A stretch of DNA of 30,946 nt from a virus. Where the stretch lies: positions 1 through 30,946 of the IMG/VR virus record IMGVR_UViG_3300009164_000229; one strand, given 5' to 3'. A program made the translations under genes and the position numbers. Positions 7,065-14,142 of the stretch are shown here, piece after piece. Each line of letters starts with the position of its first letter. Position 1 is the stretch's first letter. The notes below the pieces were generated by a model. That model was not told the origin of the DNA. It did no database searches and saw nothing but the letters and a program-made list of their open reading frames with translations.

Positions 7065-8116
7065 ATAATCTCAGGTAGTTGTCGACCGGGCTTTAATGAA
7101 AATTTAGCTAGCGGGTCAGGTTGACCTTTTGCAATAGCATCTCGACGTGCGCCTTGTAGCTCTTGATCAAATTTTAATGCTAAATCTGGTAGTAAGAAAC
7201 CTTGTGCATCAGTAACAACAATACCATTTACTTCGCCAGTTTTAGCTGTCTTTCCTGATAAGTTGCCTGCACCAGTATCATTATCTTTTTTCTTTTTTTC
7301 TCTGTCGGCAGCTGCTTTCTTTGCACCTTCTTCGCTACCATATTTCTTAACGTCAGCACCTTTATAGAATCCAAAAATCTCACTCCAGAATGACTCTAAC
7401 GGCTTTCCAGTGAATCTTATAACATCAAAAATGTATTCAGATATAAACTGTTTGCCTGCTGCCGATCCTATCCATGCCTGCAACCAACGGGTAAATGCTT
7501 CAGTAGCTACAATTGCTACAATACTTGCACCCATGCTAGCAAATACACTAACACCACCTAGTGCTCGAATAAACCATTTTACTAAACTAGTTGCACCAAT
7601 AACTCGACTAATTAATTTTACCAGCAAGGGCGTTAACAGTTGTACTTGGAATATTCCAAATGCGTATTCTCGATGCTGTTGCATCATTTCAAATCCACCG
7701 TCGTCTCCGGGCAATTTCCCTTGAACATACATAGCTTCTACTACCGCTAACCTTGAGTACAGCTGATTAATAGCTATAGCTATTCCAATGACCGTAAATA
7801 TTTTACCCCACTTTCCATACTTCTGCATCAACTTACCATTTGCTTCTAAAGATTTTTCATACTTCTCAGAATATTTTGAAGCAATTGTGTTTAATACAGC
7901 AACTGTTGTACCTGCGGCAACAGCGCCTACTACCATAGTTTTTGTATCTAAACCTAGGTCTTTATACATACTTGACAAATTACTGCCTGCGGCACTTACC
8001 GCACCTTTTGCAGCAGAAGCAGCACCTTGCACAGCATTAGTTGGGGCTGCATCTCCGGCAGAACTACTGCCAATAAGGTCGTCGTAATCTTCCTTAATAA
8101 TTTGATAAACTTTCAT
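7061..8116 (-). CDS. Unknown virion-type protein with membrane segments and a possible capsid-targeting peptide
   Basis: 351 residues, family not recognised. The start MKVYQIIKEDYD resembles capsid-targeting peptides of T4 internal head proteins (IPIII, as I recall, starts MKTYQEFIAE). It contains I-K-E at residues 7-9, which fits the gp21 protease site (L/I)-x-E, so cutting after residue 9 is plausible. An Ala/Gly/Ser-rich part follows, then four hydrophobic segments: TMVVGAVAAGTTVAVLNTIA, IFTVIGIAIAINQLY, a helix around FQVQLLTPLLVKLISRVIGA, and VSVFASMGASIVAIVATEAF. The last ~110 residues are soluble, with a Lys-rich stretch (DREKKKKDND). Such a protein could be packed in the head and injected, or act at the cell membrane. 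An ACTAAATA motif lies 7 nt before the ATG. Its stop codon overlaps that of the convergent -1 frame. Confidence 0.6.
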   Translation of the reverse strand: MKVYQIIKEDYDDLIGSSSAGDAAPTNAVQGAASAAKGAVSAAGSNLSSMYKDLGLDTKTMVVGAVAAGTTVAVLNTIASKYSEKYEKSLEANGKLMQKYGKWGKIFTVIGIAIAINQLYSRLAVVEAMYVQGKLPGDDGGFEMMQQHREYAFGIFQVQLLTPLLVKLISRVIGATSLVKWFIRALGGVSVFASMGASIVAIVATEAFTRWLQAWIGSAAGKQFISEYIFDVIRFTGKPLESFWSEIFGFYKGADVKKYGSEEGAKKAAADREKKKKDNDTGAGNLSGKTAKTGEVNGIVVTDAQGFLLPDLALKFDQELQGARRDAIAKGQPDPLAKFSLKPGRQLPEII

Positions 8117-8135
8117 AGTATTATATTTAGTTAAT

Positions 8136-8152
8136 GATGTACTGCGTACATC
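8136..8152 (-). promoter_or_regulatory. 7-bp perfect hairpin/dyad upstream of the membrane protein gene
   Basis: GATGTAC, a 3-nt loop and GTACATC form a perfect dyad 19 nt before the ATG at 8116. Just upstream of it (8153-8172) is another hairpin that has a GCAA tetraloop on the minus strand. Between dyad and start lies ACTAAATA (8131-8124), identical to the late-type octamer in front of gp48. The dyad could be a protein-binding operator or an mRNA leader hairpin; the sequence does not decide. Confidence 0.35.
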
Positions 8153-8219
8153 TGTTCTTCGCTTGCGCTCGAACTATTTTTCTTTTTATTTAATAATGAT
8201 TAATGCGAAGCATTTAAAT

Positions 8220-8579
8220 ATTATCTAGATTGTTCAGTCACACTTTGCCCTTGCGGGCAAAGAAATAAAATCAACATTATCTGAGTTGCACCTTTATCAC
8301 TTAGCGTTACAGCATTACAGAGGCGGTCATCCGGTACCTCGAGCTGTGTCTTTATTATGACGGCGGTCTACTAACATACGCTAACATGCTAGCAAACGTG
8401 GGTATTTCTCCCTCTTTTTGCCTTTAAATTCCTTAAAACAACCAAACCGCGGCAGCTTTGCGATCCTCGTCCTGTTAAGGATAGTGGTTGAGTGCTCTTA
8501 ACGGCAAGAGTCTACGGATCCCTGCGACACTAGGTCCAGGTTTCTTCTGTTCGGCACACGAAATTAGCCTGTGCGAGCT
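8220..8579 (-). ncRNA. Candidate structured non-coding RNA, family unknown
   Basis: No good protein frame covers 8117-8579. Most of it is visibly richer in G and C than the genes around it and full of hairpins. Examples: GCACA/TGTGC (8554-8574); a CCTG-GAC stem with one bulge (8521-8540); a three-way junction closed by GATCC/GGATC (8462-8520) enclosing CTCTT/AAGAG (8495-8510) and TCCT/AGGA (8470-8481); GCTA/TAGC (8380-8393); and a perfect 8-bp stem (8243-8262). On the minus strand the last has the stable GNRA loop GCAA, on the plus strand TTGC, so I favour minus-strand transcription, co-directional with both neighbours. I do not recognise a tRNA T-arm, tmRNA acceptor, RNase P core or group I intron core. 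Boundaries are approximate. It could alternatively be a long structured leader or processing region. Confidence 0.5.
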
Positions 8580-9017
8580 TTAACCGTTTAGTTGTTTGCC
8601 TTTGATATGACTTCCGTGTACACGAACAGATATCTGTCCGTTGTAGTAGTCGTCACTTTCGAGAACACGTCTTGTAAATTGTTCTCTTGCCTCTATGTAT
8701 GAGCATTCAGCCTTTGATGTGCAGTAGTAAAGTATTTCTCTTTTGAAATTCTCTGCGCCTAGAGTTTCTATATCTTTTGTTAGATGGTCGCTTGAGCCAT
8801 AGTATTCACGCCAGTCAGAATCAATTTTAGAACGAATCTTCTTTTTCTTCTTTATGCCGTTTTTTTGTTTTACTGTTTTGTAAGTAGTTTTGGAGAATTT
8901 TGCTAGTTTCTTGCCTATATATTTGCGACCAGTTATGTTATTAGTGATGCAGTAAACGAATCCAATACACTCTTCGGGTAATGTTTCGATTAAAGTTTCT
9001 TGATAATACCATGACAT
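8580..9017 (-). CDS. GIY-YIG-type nuclease-like protein
   Basis: 145 residues from the ATG at 9017 (MSWYYQETLIETLPEECIGF); the TTG three bases upstream is a weaker choice. The core has the GIY-YIG family layout: GFVYCIT (GIY-like), then GRKYIGKKL (YIG), a Lys-rich loop, DWREYYGSSD, a helix with LGAENFKREIL, and an Ala-x-Glu region (CSYIEAREQF) that supplies the usual metal-binding Glu. I recall similar free-standing proteins starting WYY in many marine T4-like phages, so this is probably a conserved phage gene rather than a recent homing endonuclease, although its substrate is unknown. It directly follows the stop TAG of the 86-aa gene (TAG-TTG-ATG), in the same frame and without a Shine-Dalgarno sequence, so it is probably translated by coupling. 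Downstream lies the candidate structured RNA. Confidence 0.8.
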   Translation of the reverse strand: MSWYYQETLIETLPEECIGFVYCITNNITGRKYIGKKLAKFSKTTYKTVKQKNGIKKKKKIRSKIDSDWREYYGSSDHLTKDIETLGAENFKREILYYCTSKAECSYIEAREQFTRRVLESDDYYNGQISVRVHGSHIKGKQLNG

Positions 9018-9020
9018 CAA

Positions 9021-9281
9021 CTAGTTAGTGTTTGAGTCGTCTTGTGCCTGTTGTTTCTGAGCTAGTTGCTCTGCTTTGTATTTTGGTGATTTAATTTTGG
9101 GTTTAAGCCTACGGGTTTCTAATATTTCTTGTCTCATTTTTAAGACTATGTGTCTAATCTCTGATAAGTTAGTCCGTGTACGTTTGCCGGCAGCATGAGT
9201 TTCGTTAGTTGCCCAGTCTGTGTAGTTTTCGAAATAACTTCGAAACTCCTTCATTAACTTATCGTGAAGTTCTTCAATCAT
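9021..9281 (-). CDS. Small charged protein downstream of gp46, function unknown
   Basis: 86 residues, mostly helical and strongly charged: an acidic/aromatic first part (MIEELHDKLMKEFRSYFENY), AAGKRTRTNLSEIRHIVLKM, and a basic Lys/Gln-rich end (LKPKIKSPKYKAEQLAQKQQ). I recall short proteins with a similar GxRxRxxLxEI core in marine T4-like genomes, all of unknown function. A DNA-binding role is possible from the charge but not shown. Its ATG overlaps the gp46 stop (TAATG), so translation is coupled to gp46. It ends with TAG, one of three amber stops in the window, directly followed in the same frame by the GIY-YIG gene. Confidence 0.7.
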   Translation of the reverse strand: MIEELHDKLMKEFRSYFENYTDWATNETHAAGKRTRTNLSEIRHIVLKMRQEILETRRLKPKIKSPKYKAEQLAQKQQAQDDSNTN

Positions 9282-11059
9282 TACTCTGTTATTTCAATAT
9301 CATTTGAATAGCTAGTGTATCCGTTCTCTTTAATAACTTTAAGCACATTATTAACACGACCAATAAGTTCGTCTTTATGCGATATTAAGAAAATGTTCTT
9401 TTTACGTTCACGGCCCATCTTCTTTAGAACGCTCAGTGCATTTTCAACGCCAGCGGCATCTAATCCGTTGTCAATAAGTTCGTCAACAAACAATAAGTTA
9501 ATGCTTTGATATAGACTTTCCCACACATCGCGGAAACTCCAACTTAATCCTAGAATTAAACGATTACGCTCGCCACGTGACAAGTTATCAAAGTCTAGAT
9601 CCTGTCCTAACTGTGTTATCTCAACGCTTAGATCGTTTAAGAAGCTAACTTGATGAGGCAATCCCATCTTGTCAAGATAGTACGTTAGCCTGTTATTCAA
9701 ATAGGCAAGGTTTTGATCTATGATCTTTTTACGAATAAAACTATCTTTGTTGGTTAATAACTTTAACAAAAACTCTTGATGATCCTTCATGCCGGTTAAC
9801 GCATTAATATTATCCCAAGTTATCTCTTGAATAGCAGTATTACGTAGATCGTCGATCTGTTCTTGATAAGGATCTGTTTCTTGTTGTCTTGTAGCTAACG
9901 CAGTTTCTAAACTGGCAAGATTATTTTGATGTTTAAGTGCCTGTTCTAGTGTATCATAGTAAGTTCTTGGTCTTCCATTGATATCTCCTATAACATCTAA
10001 CTCTTGAATAACGCTGGCATAGCTGTCGCTGACGCCCTGCAAGTAAATTAGGGCATCTGCAAGATTCTTTTCAGCCCCAGCAGTCATTTCTTTGTGCTTA
10101 TGACTGTGTAATTCTTGTTCACACGCAGGACAAGTTTTATTTTTTAACTGTTCTACTTCTTTAGTGTATTTGTTAACACTCTTGTCTGCTTGAATAACAG
10201 CAGTTTCAAGTGTGGCTTTTTCTTTATTAAGACTTTTGATCTTGGCAGCATGTTCGTCATACTGTTTTAGTTTAGCGTGTTGAGCTAATTCTTTCTCAAT
10301 GTCGACACTTTGCAGTTCTGTAATACTTTTTGTAATTTTCTCACAGTCTATTTTCTGTTGCGAGTACCAAGCCGATAGTCTAGTTTCTAGACCAGTTATA
10401 CTTAATTGTATTTTTTCATTAGACTTCTTAGCCGCTTCGATGTCAGCAGTCTCTTGAAAAATTGATTCTTTAGTTTGTCTAATTTGTTCTTTAAGTGCGT
10501 CTGCTTTTTCACTTAATAGAGTTATACCTAGCAACTGTTCAATGATTTCTCGTTGTTCATTAGCTTTTAAACTTAAAAACGGTTCAGTATAAGTGTTTAA
10601 GGCAACAATATGTTTGAACATGTCGTGACTCATGCCCAACAGTTCATCTATATCCTTCTGCGTTTCACGCATGTCACCCTGACTATCGTCAGTTGACTCT
10701 GCACTCTGCTCTTGATTATTAACGTAAAATTTCATAATTGACGGTTTACGACCTCGCTCAATGCGATAATCAGTACCGTCTTTATTAAACGACAAAGTCA
10801 CTAACATATTTTTATTGTTAATCTTGTTGATGAGATTATCTTTTTTGATGTTGGTCAGTGCATTGCCAAATAGTGCAAAGCTCAAGGCATTAACAATAGT
10901 AGTCTTGCCAGTACCGTTGCGTGATCCGTTGTCATCTCCGCCTTGATCTAAGTTTTCACCCAGTACTAGTGTTAGATTTTCTTTATCAAAGTTAACAGCC
11001 TGAGTTTGATTACCCACGCTCATAAAGTTCTTAACCGTTAAATCTTTTATTTTAATCAT
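9281..11059 (-). CDS. 46: Recombination endonuclease subunit gp46 (Rad50/SbcC-like ATPase)
   Basis: 592 residues, close to T4 gp46 (560 aa). An N-terminal ATPase half carries Walker A near residues 45-54 (GSRNGTGKTT), followed by a long coiled coil broken by a zinc hook, CPAC at residues 310-313. The C-terminal half has the ABC signature LSRGERNRL (~490), Walker B LLFVDELID (~520) and the switch His in ISHKDEL (~560). With gp47 it forms the Mre11-Rad50-like complex that resects DNA ends for recombination-dependent replication and helps degrade host DNA. It overlaps gp47 at ATGA and the next small gene at TAATG, so the three form one operon, likely read from the sigma70-type promoters at gp47 and gp55. 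All key motifs are intact. Confidence 0.95.
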   Translation of the reverse strand: MIKIKDLTVKNFMSVGNQTQAVNFDKENLTLVLGENLDQGGDDNGSRNGTGKTTIVNALSFALFGNALTNIKKDNLINKINNKNMLVTLSFNKDGTDYRIERGRKPSIMKFYVNNQEQSAESTDDSQGDMRETQKDIDELLGMSHDMFKHIVALNTYTEPFLSLKANEQREIIEQLLGITLLSEKADALKEQIRQTKESIFQETADIEAAKKSNEKIQLSITGLETRLSAWYSQQKIDCEKITKSITELQSVDIEKELAQHAKLKQYDEHAAKIKSLNKEKATLETAVIQADKSVNKYTKEVEQLKNKTCPACEQELHSHKHKEMTAGAEKNLADALIYLQGVSDSYASVIQELDVIGDINGRPRTYYDTLEQALKHQNNLASLETALATRQQETDPYQEQIDDLRNTAIQEITWDNINALTGMKDHQEFLLKLLTNKDSFIRKKIIDQNLAYLNNRLTYYLDKMGLPHQVSFLNDLSVEITQLGQDLDFDNLSRGERNRLILGLSWSFRDVWESLYQSINLLFVDELIDNGLDAAGVENALSVLKKMGRERKKNIFLISHKDELIGRVNNVLKVIKENGYTSYSNDIEITE

Positions 11060-12069
11060 AGGCTATTATAAATGCTCAGTAGAATTTTTGTATCAAATGT
11101 ATCGCTTTCGATACTGACCAGCTGATTACTAACAATTTGATCAACTGATTCAAATGATTGAATATCCATATTTGTGTTAATTTCTATTTCTTTCTTTTCA
11201 GGAATCAAAGTTAGTTCTCGAATACTGTATTTGTTCATAAAGTCTTCTTTAATAAAACTTGCTTCTTCGTAAGTTATATCAATATCTAAACTAACTCTTA
11301 AATGTTGATTAGGTAATATAATCTTGTCCGCATCATCGATAAGTTGACTCAGTTTGACTGTGCGAAAAGTAGGTTGCATGGGCCAAGTATGATATTCAGG
11401 TTGACCGCCCCACTCGAGAATCATCATACCTCGATCATCGTCCCAGTTGTCTGCATAGTTGTGCGGGAACGCATTGCCAATATAGATCATATTGCGCTGT
11501 TGTTGACGCTTATGAAAGTGTCCGCTAAAACCAAGCTCATAACCTTTAAAGCTATCCAGCTGAATCTCGCCGTGATCCGGCATCTGTACCATAGCGTTCA
11601 TAAAGAAGCTGGGCAATTCAAAGTGACCAAAGATATACTTGCCACCTTTCTTGCCTACTGCCCGCCACTCGTCGCCTACAAGCCACGGACAGAGTGTAAC
11701 GTCCCCAATGGTAGTCGGTTCATGTACCACTGTGACACCGGGAATATATTTTCCAAACTCGACAGAGTGTATATCCCGCTTGTCTTTGTAATAAAGATCA
11801 TGATTACCAGGGAAAAAGTAAAATGCATCAAACGCCTTTCCCAACTTTTCCAAGGCCCGCAGGCTATAGTCCATAGTAGTGATATTAAGGCTATTACGAT
11901 TGTGATGCCAATCACCCATAAAAATTCCTGTATCACACCCTTCCTCCTTGGCTTTAGCAATATACCAGTCTACAAAGTCTTCGCAGTCCTGGTTATGAAC
12001 ACTGCTATTAGACTTCAATCCAAAGTGAATGTCTGTGAAGCAGGCAACTTTCTTAAAAAGATTACTCAA
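11056..12069 (-). CDS. 47: Recombination endonuclease subunit gp47 (Mre11/SbcD-like nuclease)
   Basis: 337 residues, the same size as T4 gp47 (339 aa). The calcineurin-like phosphoesterase motifs are complete: D13-x-H15, GDWHHNR at 52-58, GNHD at 88-91, FGHFE near 148 and SGHFHKR near 182, which together hold the two metal ions. It is the nuclease partner of gp46. The frame begins with TTG at 12069. I accept this start because GGAG lies 8 nt upstream, the first residues (SNLFKKVACFTDIH) have the expected spacing to motif I, and no in-frame ATG exists upstream before a stop. A sigma70-like promoter lies just before it. The TGA overlaps the gp46 ATG (ATGA). Confidence 0.95.
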   Translation of the reverse strand: MSNLFKKVACFTDIHFGLKSNSSVHNQDCEDFVDWYIAKAKEEGCDTGIFMGDWHHNRNSLNITTMDYSLRALEKLGKAFDAFYFFPGNHDLYYKDKRDIHSVEFGKYIPGVTVVHEPTTIGDVTLCPWLVGDEWRAVGKKGGKYIFGHFELPSFFMNAMVQMPDHGEIQLDSFKGYELGFSGHFHKRQQQRNMIYIGNAFPHNYADNWDDDRGMMILEWGGQPEYHTWPMQPTFRTVKLSQLIDDADKIILPNQHLRVSLDIDITYEEASFIKEDFMNKYSIRELTLIPEKKEIEINTNMDIQSFESVDQIVSNQLVSIESDTFDTKILLSIYNSL

Positions 12070-12089
12070 AATAATGTCTCCGTTAGTTT

Positions 12090-12118
12090 ATTATAGACTA
12101 GTTGTCAGTAAAGATCAA
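12090..12118 (-). promoter_or_regulatory. Sigma70-type promoter before gp47
   Basis: On the minus strand TTGATC (12118-12113, four of six matches to TTGACA) is followed after exactly 17 bp by a perfect TATAAT (12095-12090). It overlaps the last codon and stop of gp55 and points at gp47, whose TTG start is at 12069. This would let gp47-gp46 be expressed by unmodified host polymerase, independent of gp55. Confidence 0.6.
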
Positions 12119-12936
12119 TCGGTTGTTTCGTCAAATCGTTTGACAGCAGCCGCATGTTCACCAGCACCGGTCCTGCTATAGCTAGGATTCATGCCGTTCA
12201 TTTCCAACATGTCGTCTCGAATGTTTTGATTACGTTTTTCTAAATTAATAATTCTAACAAAGCTGTTAGTCACTGCGGCAGTAAAGTATGCAAAGGGATT
12301 ATCGCTTTTACTTTCATCAAATTGCAAACCAATCTGAGTTAACTGTAGAATAGCCTGCCCACGCATCTCATCATTATATGTGTAGCCGCGCACATTGCCA
12401 CGAGTAGCATAGCGTTCACATAGTTTAATATACATGCGGGCTAGCGTATTTGTTATTTGACCGTGATCTTTATTAAACTTGCCTGTTTCTAAATCGCCTT
12501 TCCAGTGGCTTTTACCAACGCACACTAAAATGTCATTCTCATCAAACTTCCAATGTTGAAAGGGAGGAAAGTTAACTTTGTCTCTATGATCTGCTAGAGT
12601 TTTAGGATTCTTCTTGCGTGTACCGTTTAATGGAATATGATCAAACGACATAATACGGAATATAACGTCTGTCTTTGGAATTTTCTTATAGTCTACTTCG
12701 GTATCGGCTTGTTTGACCTTTTCGCCAAGCGCCTTGCGTCGTTGGTATTCTTCACTACCTTGCCGTTTAGCCTGTGCTCGTTTTGCCTCAGCAATAGTTC
12801 GTATGTTAACTTTATCAACGCTAGGTAGTATTAGATCATATCGATGATAGGCAGGATCGGTAAAACTACAAAATGTGTTCTTACTTTTGTGTATTTCTTC
12901 TAGTAGATCTTTGTTGTTTAGATAATTAACTTTCAT
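12115..12936 (-). CDS. 55: Late-transcription sigma factor gp55, with long N-terminal extension
   Basis: 273 residues from ATG at 12936 behind AGGAC. The C-terminal third has the sequence typical of T4-like gp55: YATRGNVRGYTYNDEMRGQA, then QLTQIGLQFDESKSDNPFAY, FTAAVTNSFVRIINLEKRNQ and EMNGMNPSYSR, a minimal sigma region-2-like domain that binds core RNA polymerase and reads TATAAATA. T4 gp55 is only 185 aa. Here about 165 residues precede the core, including NTFCSFTDPAYHRYDLIL, a basic helix (AEAKRAQAKRQ) and VIFRIMSFDHIPL. I recall that kind of sequence as a separate or fused protein in marine relatives, so a fusion is possible. The gene has a perfect host sigma70 promoter, as needed for a factor made before late transcription. 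Its targets are the TAAATA motifs listed here. Confidence 0.93.
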   Translation of the reverse strand: MKVNYLNNKDLLEEIHKSKNTFCSFTDPAYHRYDLILPSVDKVNIRTIAEAKRAQAKRQGSEEYQRRKALGEKVKQADTEVDYKKIPKTDVIFRIMSFDHIPLNGTRKKNPKTLADHRDKVNFPPFQHWKFDENDILVCVGKSHWKGDLETGKFNKDHGQITNTLARMYIKLCERYATRGNVRGYTYNDEMRGQAILQLTQIGLQFDESKSDNPFAYFTAAVTNSFVRIINLEKRNQNIRDDMLEMNGMNPSYSRTGAGEHAAAVKRFDETTD

Positions 12937-12955
12937 TATAGTCCTATTTTCTATT

Positions 12956-12984
12956 ATTATAAACTATGCACTTAATTTTGTCAA
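12956..12984 (-). promoter_or_regulatory. Perfect consensus sigma70 promoter driving gp55
   Basis: TTGACA (12984-12979), a 17-bp spacer and TATAAT (12961-12956) on the minus strand, the exact bacterial housekeeping consensus. The gp55 ATG lies 19 bp beyond the -10 box. The -35 box directly borders the plus-strand late motif at 12984-12991, so the intergenic region is a switch between early (left) and late (right) transcription. Confidence 0.85.
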
Positions 12985-12991
12985 CTAAATA
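12984..12991 (+). promoter_or_regulatory. Late-type promoter ACTAAATA and strong RBS before gp48
   Basis: ACTAAATA ends 20 nt before the gp48 ATG at 13012. Between them is the best ribosome binding site in the window, AAGGAG at 13000-13005. The TAAATA core is the same as in the other late motifs; the first two bases differ from the T4 consensus. Confidence 0.65.
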
Positions 12992-13011
12992 CATACACTA
13001 AGGAGTCCAAA

Positions 13012-13839
13012 ATGTCTTTATCTGACTTATCCAGAGGATTGTCAACAATTACCGGAGCTGCCGCATCTATCGGATCTGCCCAGGTACAAGCTATGGGCGT
13101 GTTGAATAATGTAACTGGTACAGCAAGCAGGATCTCATCAGCTATTGGTAATGTATCTAATGCAGCCGATGCATTATCAAATTTAAGAAGCTTTAATCTG
13201 CCTGCCGGAGGTAATCCAGTTGCTTCTTTTGCCGCCGGAGCTGCCTTATTTACTAATGCGTTAGGCGCAGTGGGCGGACTTGCGGGCGCAGTGGGCGGAC
13301 TTGCAAGCGCATTAAGTGGCGGCGGTGGCGGCTCCGATTGGAGAGCAACATTAACTGGAGCAATAGTTGGCAAATTAGTGTTTCCATTTACTCCTACTAT
13401 TTCAATTAGCGGTGGCGCAAGCTATGAAGAAGTTGCTATAACACATCAAAATTATTCATTTTTTGCTTATCAAAATAGTAAAGCAGAAAATATAACAATA
13501 CAAGCTCCGTTTTTTGTATCAGATTCCGTAGAAGGACAAGCATGGATCAGTGCATTAAATTTTCTAAGAGCATGTACAAAAATGTTCGAAGATGGCAATC
13601 CACCAATTATATTAAAGTTTAATGCCTACGGAGATTATGTGTTTAAAGACATTCCTGTTATTGTAAAAAGTTATTCTTGCGATTTGCCAGCAGATGTAGA
13701 TTACATTGCCTGCGGTGCAAGTCATGTGCCTATTAAAAGTTCTTTTAATGTACAATTACAACCAATTTACAGTAGAGAAAAAGTTAAAACATTCAATTTA
13801 AAATCGTTTATTAGCGGCGGAGCCGCAGGATTCATATAA
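13012..13839 (+). CDS. 48: Baseplate tail-tube cap protein, gp48/gp54-like
   Basis: 275 residues. The C-terminal ~165 residues carry the tube-cap fold signature of the gp48/gp54 family: LVFPFTPTISISGGASYEE, HQNYSFFAYQNSKAENITIQ, WISALNFLRACTKMF, PPIILKFNAYGDYVFKDIPV and SCDLPADVDYIACG, ending in QPIYSREKVKTFNLKSF. gp48 caps the baseplate hub and starts tail tube polymerisation. The first ~110 residues are Ala/Gly/Ser-rich and hydrophobic, including a 7-residue repeat (GAVGGLA) encoded by a 21-bp tandem repeat at about 13264-13304. A similar leader is found on the hub protein two genes on. It starts the plus-strand baseplate operon and ends TAATG, overlapping gp53. gp48 and gp54 are related, and only one copy is in the window. 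Confidence 0.85.
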   Translation: MSLSDLSRGLSTITGAAASIGSAQVQAMGVLNNVTGTASRISSAIGNVSNAADALSNLRSFNLPAGGNPVASFAAGAALFTNALGAVGGLAGAVGGLASALSGGGGGSDWRATLTGAIVGKLVFPFTPTISISGGASYEEVAITHQNYSFFAYQNSKAENITIQAPFFVSDSVEGQAWISALNFLRACTKMFEDGNPPIILKFNAYGDYVFKDIPVIVKSYSCDLPADVDYIACGASHVPIKSSFNVQLQPIYSREKVKTFNLKSFISGGAAGFI

Positions 13840-14141
13840 TGTCAGCAACGTACAACTCAACTAGCCCGTGGAAAGATACTCCTATAATTGGAGATCATTT
13901 AAGTTTTTTAAAAATTAGAGCTGTTCCTGCAGAAGCAGATGACTTCTTATACACTATTGAAAGCCAGTATACACATCGCCCTGATCTTTTAGCATACGAT
14001 TTATATAAAAATTCTAAACTATGGTGGGTTTTTATTCAAAGGAACTTGAATGTTCTTCAAGACCCAATCTATGATTTTATCCCAGGAGTGCAAATTTACA
14101 TTCCAAAAGGTAATAGTCTATCTAAAATTTTAGGACTATAA
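13839..14141 (+). CDS. 53: Baseplate wedge protein gp53
   Basis: 100 residues, shorter than T4 gp53 (196 aa) but like the compact forms in marine relatives. Recognisable parts are TIESQYTHRPDLLAYDLYKN, SKLWWVFIQRN, LQDPIYDFIPG and IYIPKGNSL. The tail resembles the end of LysM-type wedge subunits. gp53 joins gp6-gp7 wedges around the hub. The ATG overlaps the gp48 TAA, with AGGA 8 nt upstream inside gp48, so translation is coupled. The next gene begins 1 nt after its stop. Confidence 0.88.
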   Translation: MSATYNSTSPWKDTPIIGDHLSFLKIRAVPAEADDFLYTIESQYTHRPDLLAYDLYKNSKLWWVFIQRNLNVLQDPIYDFIPGVQIYIPKGNSLSKILGL

Positions 14142-14142
14142 T

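Noticed and set aside
8243-8262. Strong hairpin as an intrinsic terminator
   Set aside because: No T-run follows on either strand: A-rich sequence follows on plus, TGTGACTG on minus.
8380-8425. tmRNA-like tag (GCTAGCAAACG followed by a short open frame to TAA, plus strand)
   Set aside because: The encoded peptide would not end in the usual ALAA-like sequence, no acceptor stem or T-arm is found nearby, and the better strand for folding is the minus strand.
8461-8540. tRNA-like fold near the three-way junction
   Set aside because: No T-loop motif (GGTTCGAATCC-like), no 7-bp acceptor stem and no proper anticodon loop could be placed.
8580-9017. Recent homing endonuclease insertion with an adjacent intron
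   Set aside because: The GIY-YIG gene is coupled to the upstream operon, interrupts no recognisable gene, and the neighbouring non-coding region shows no group I intron core I can identify.
11344-12096. 250-codon frame on the plus strand opposite gp47
   Set aside because: Antisense to a clear Mre11-like gene with all motifs; the translated sequence resembles no phage protein and has no RBS.
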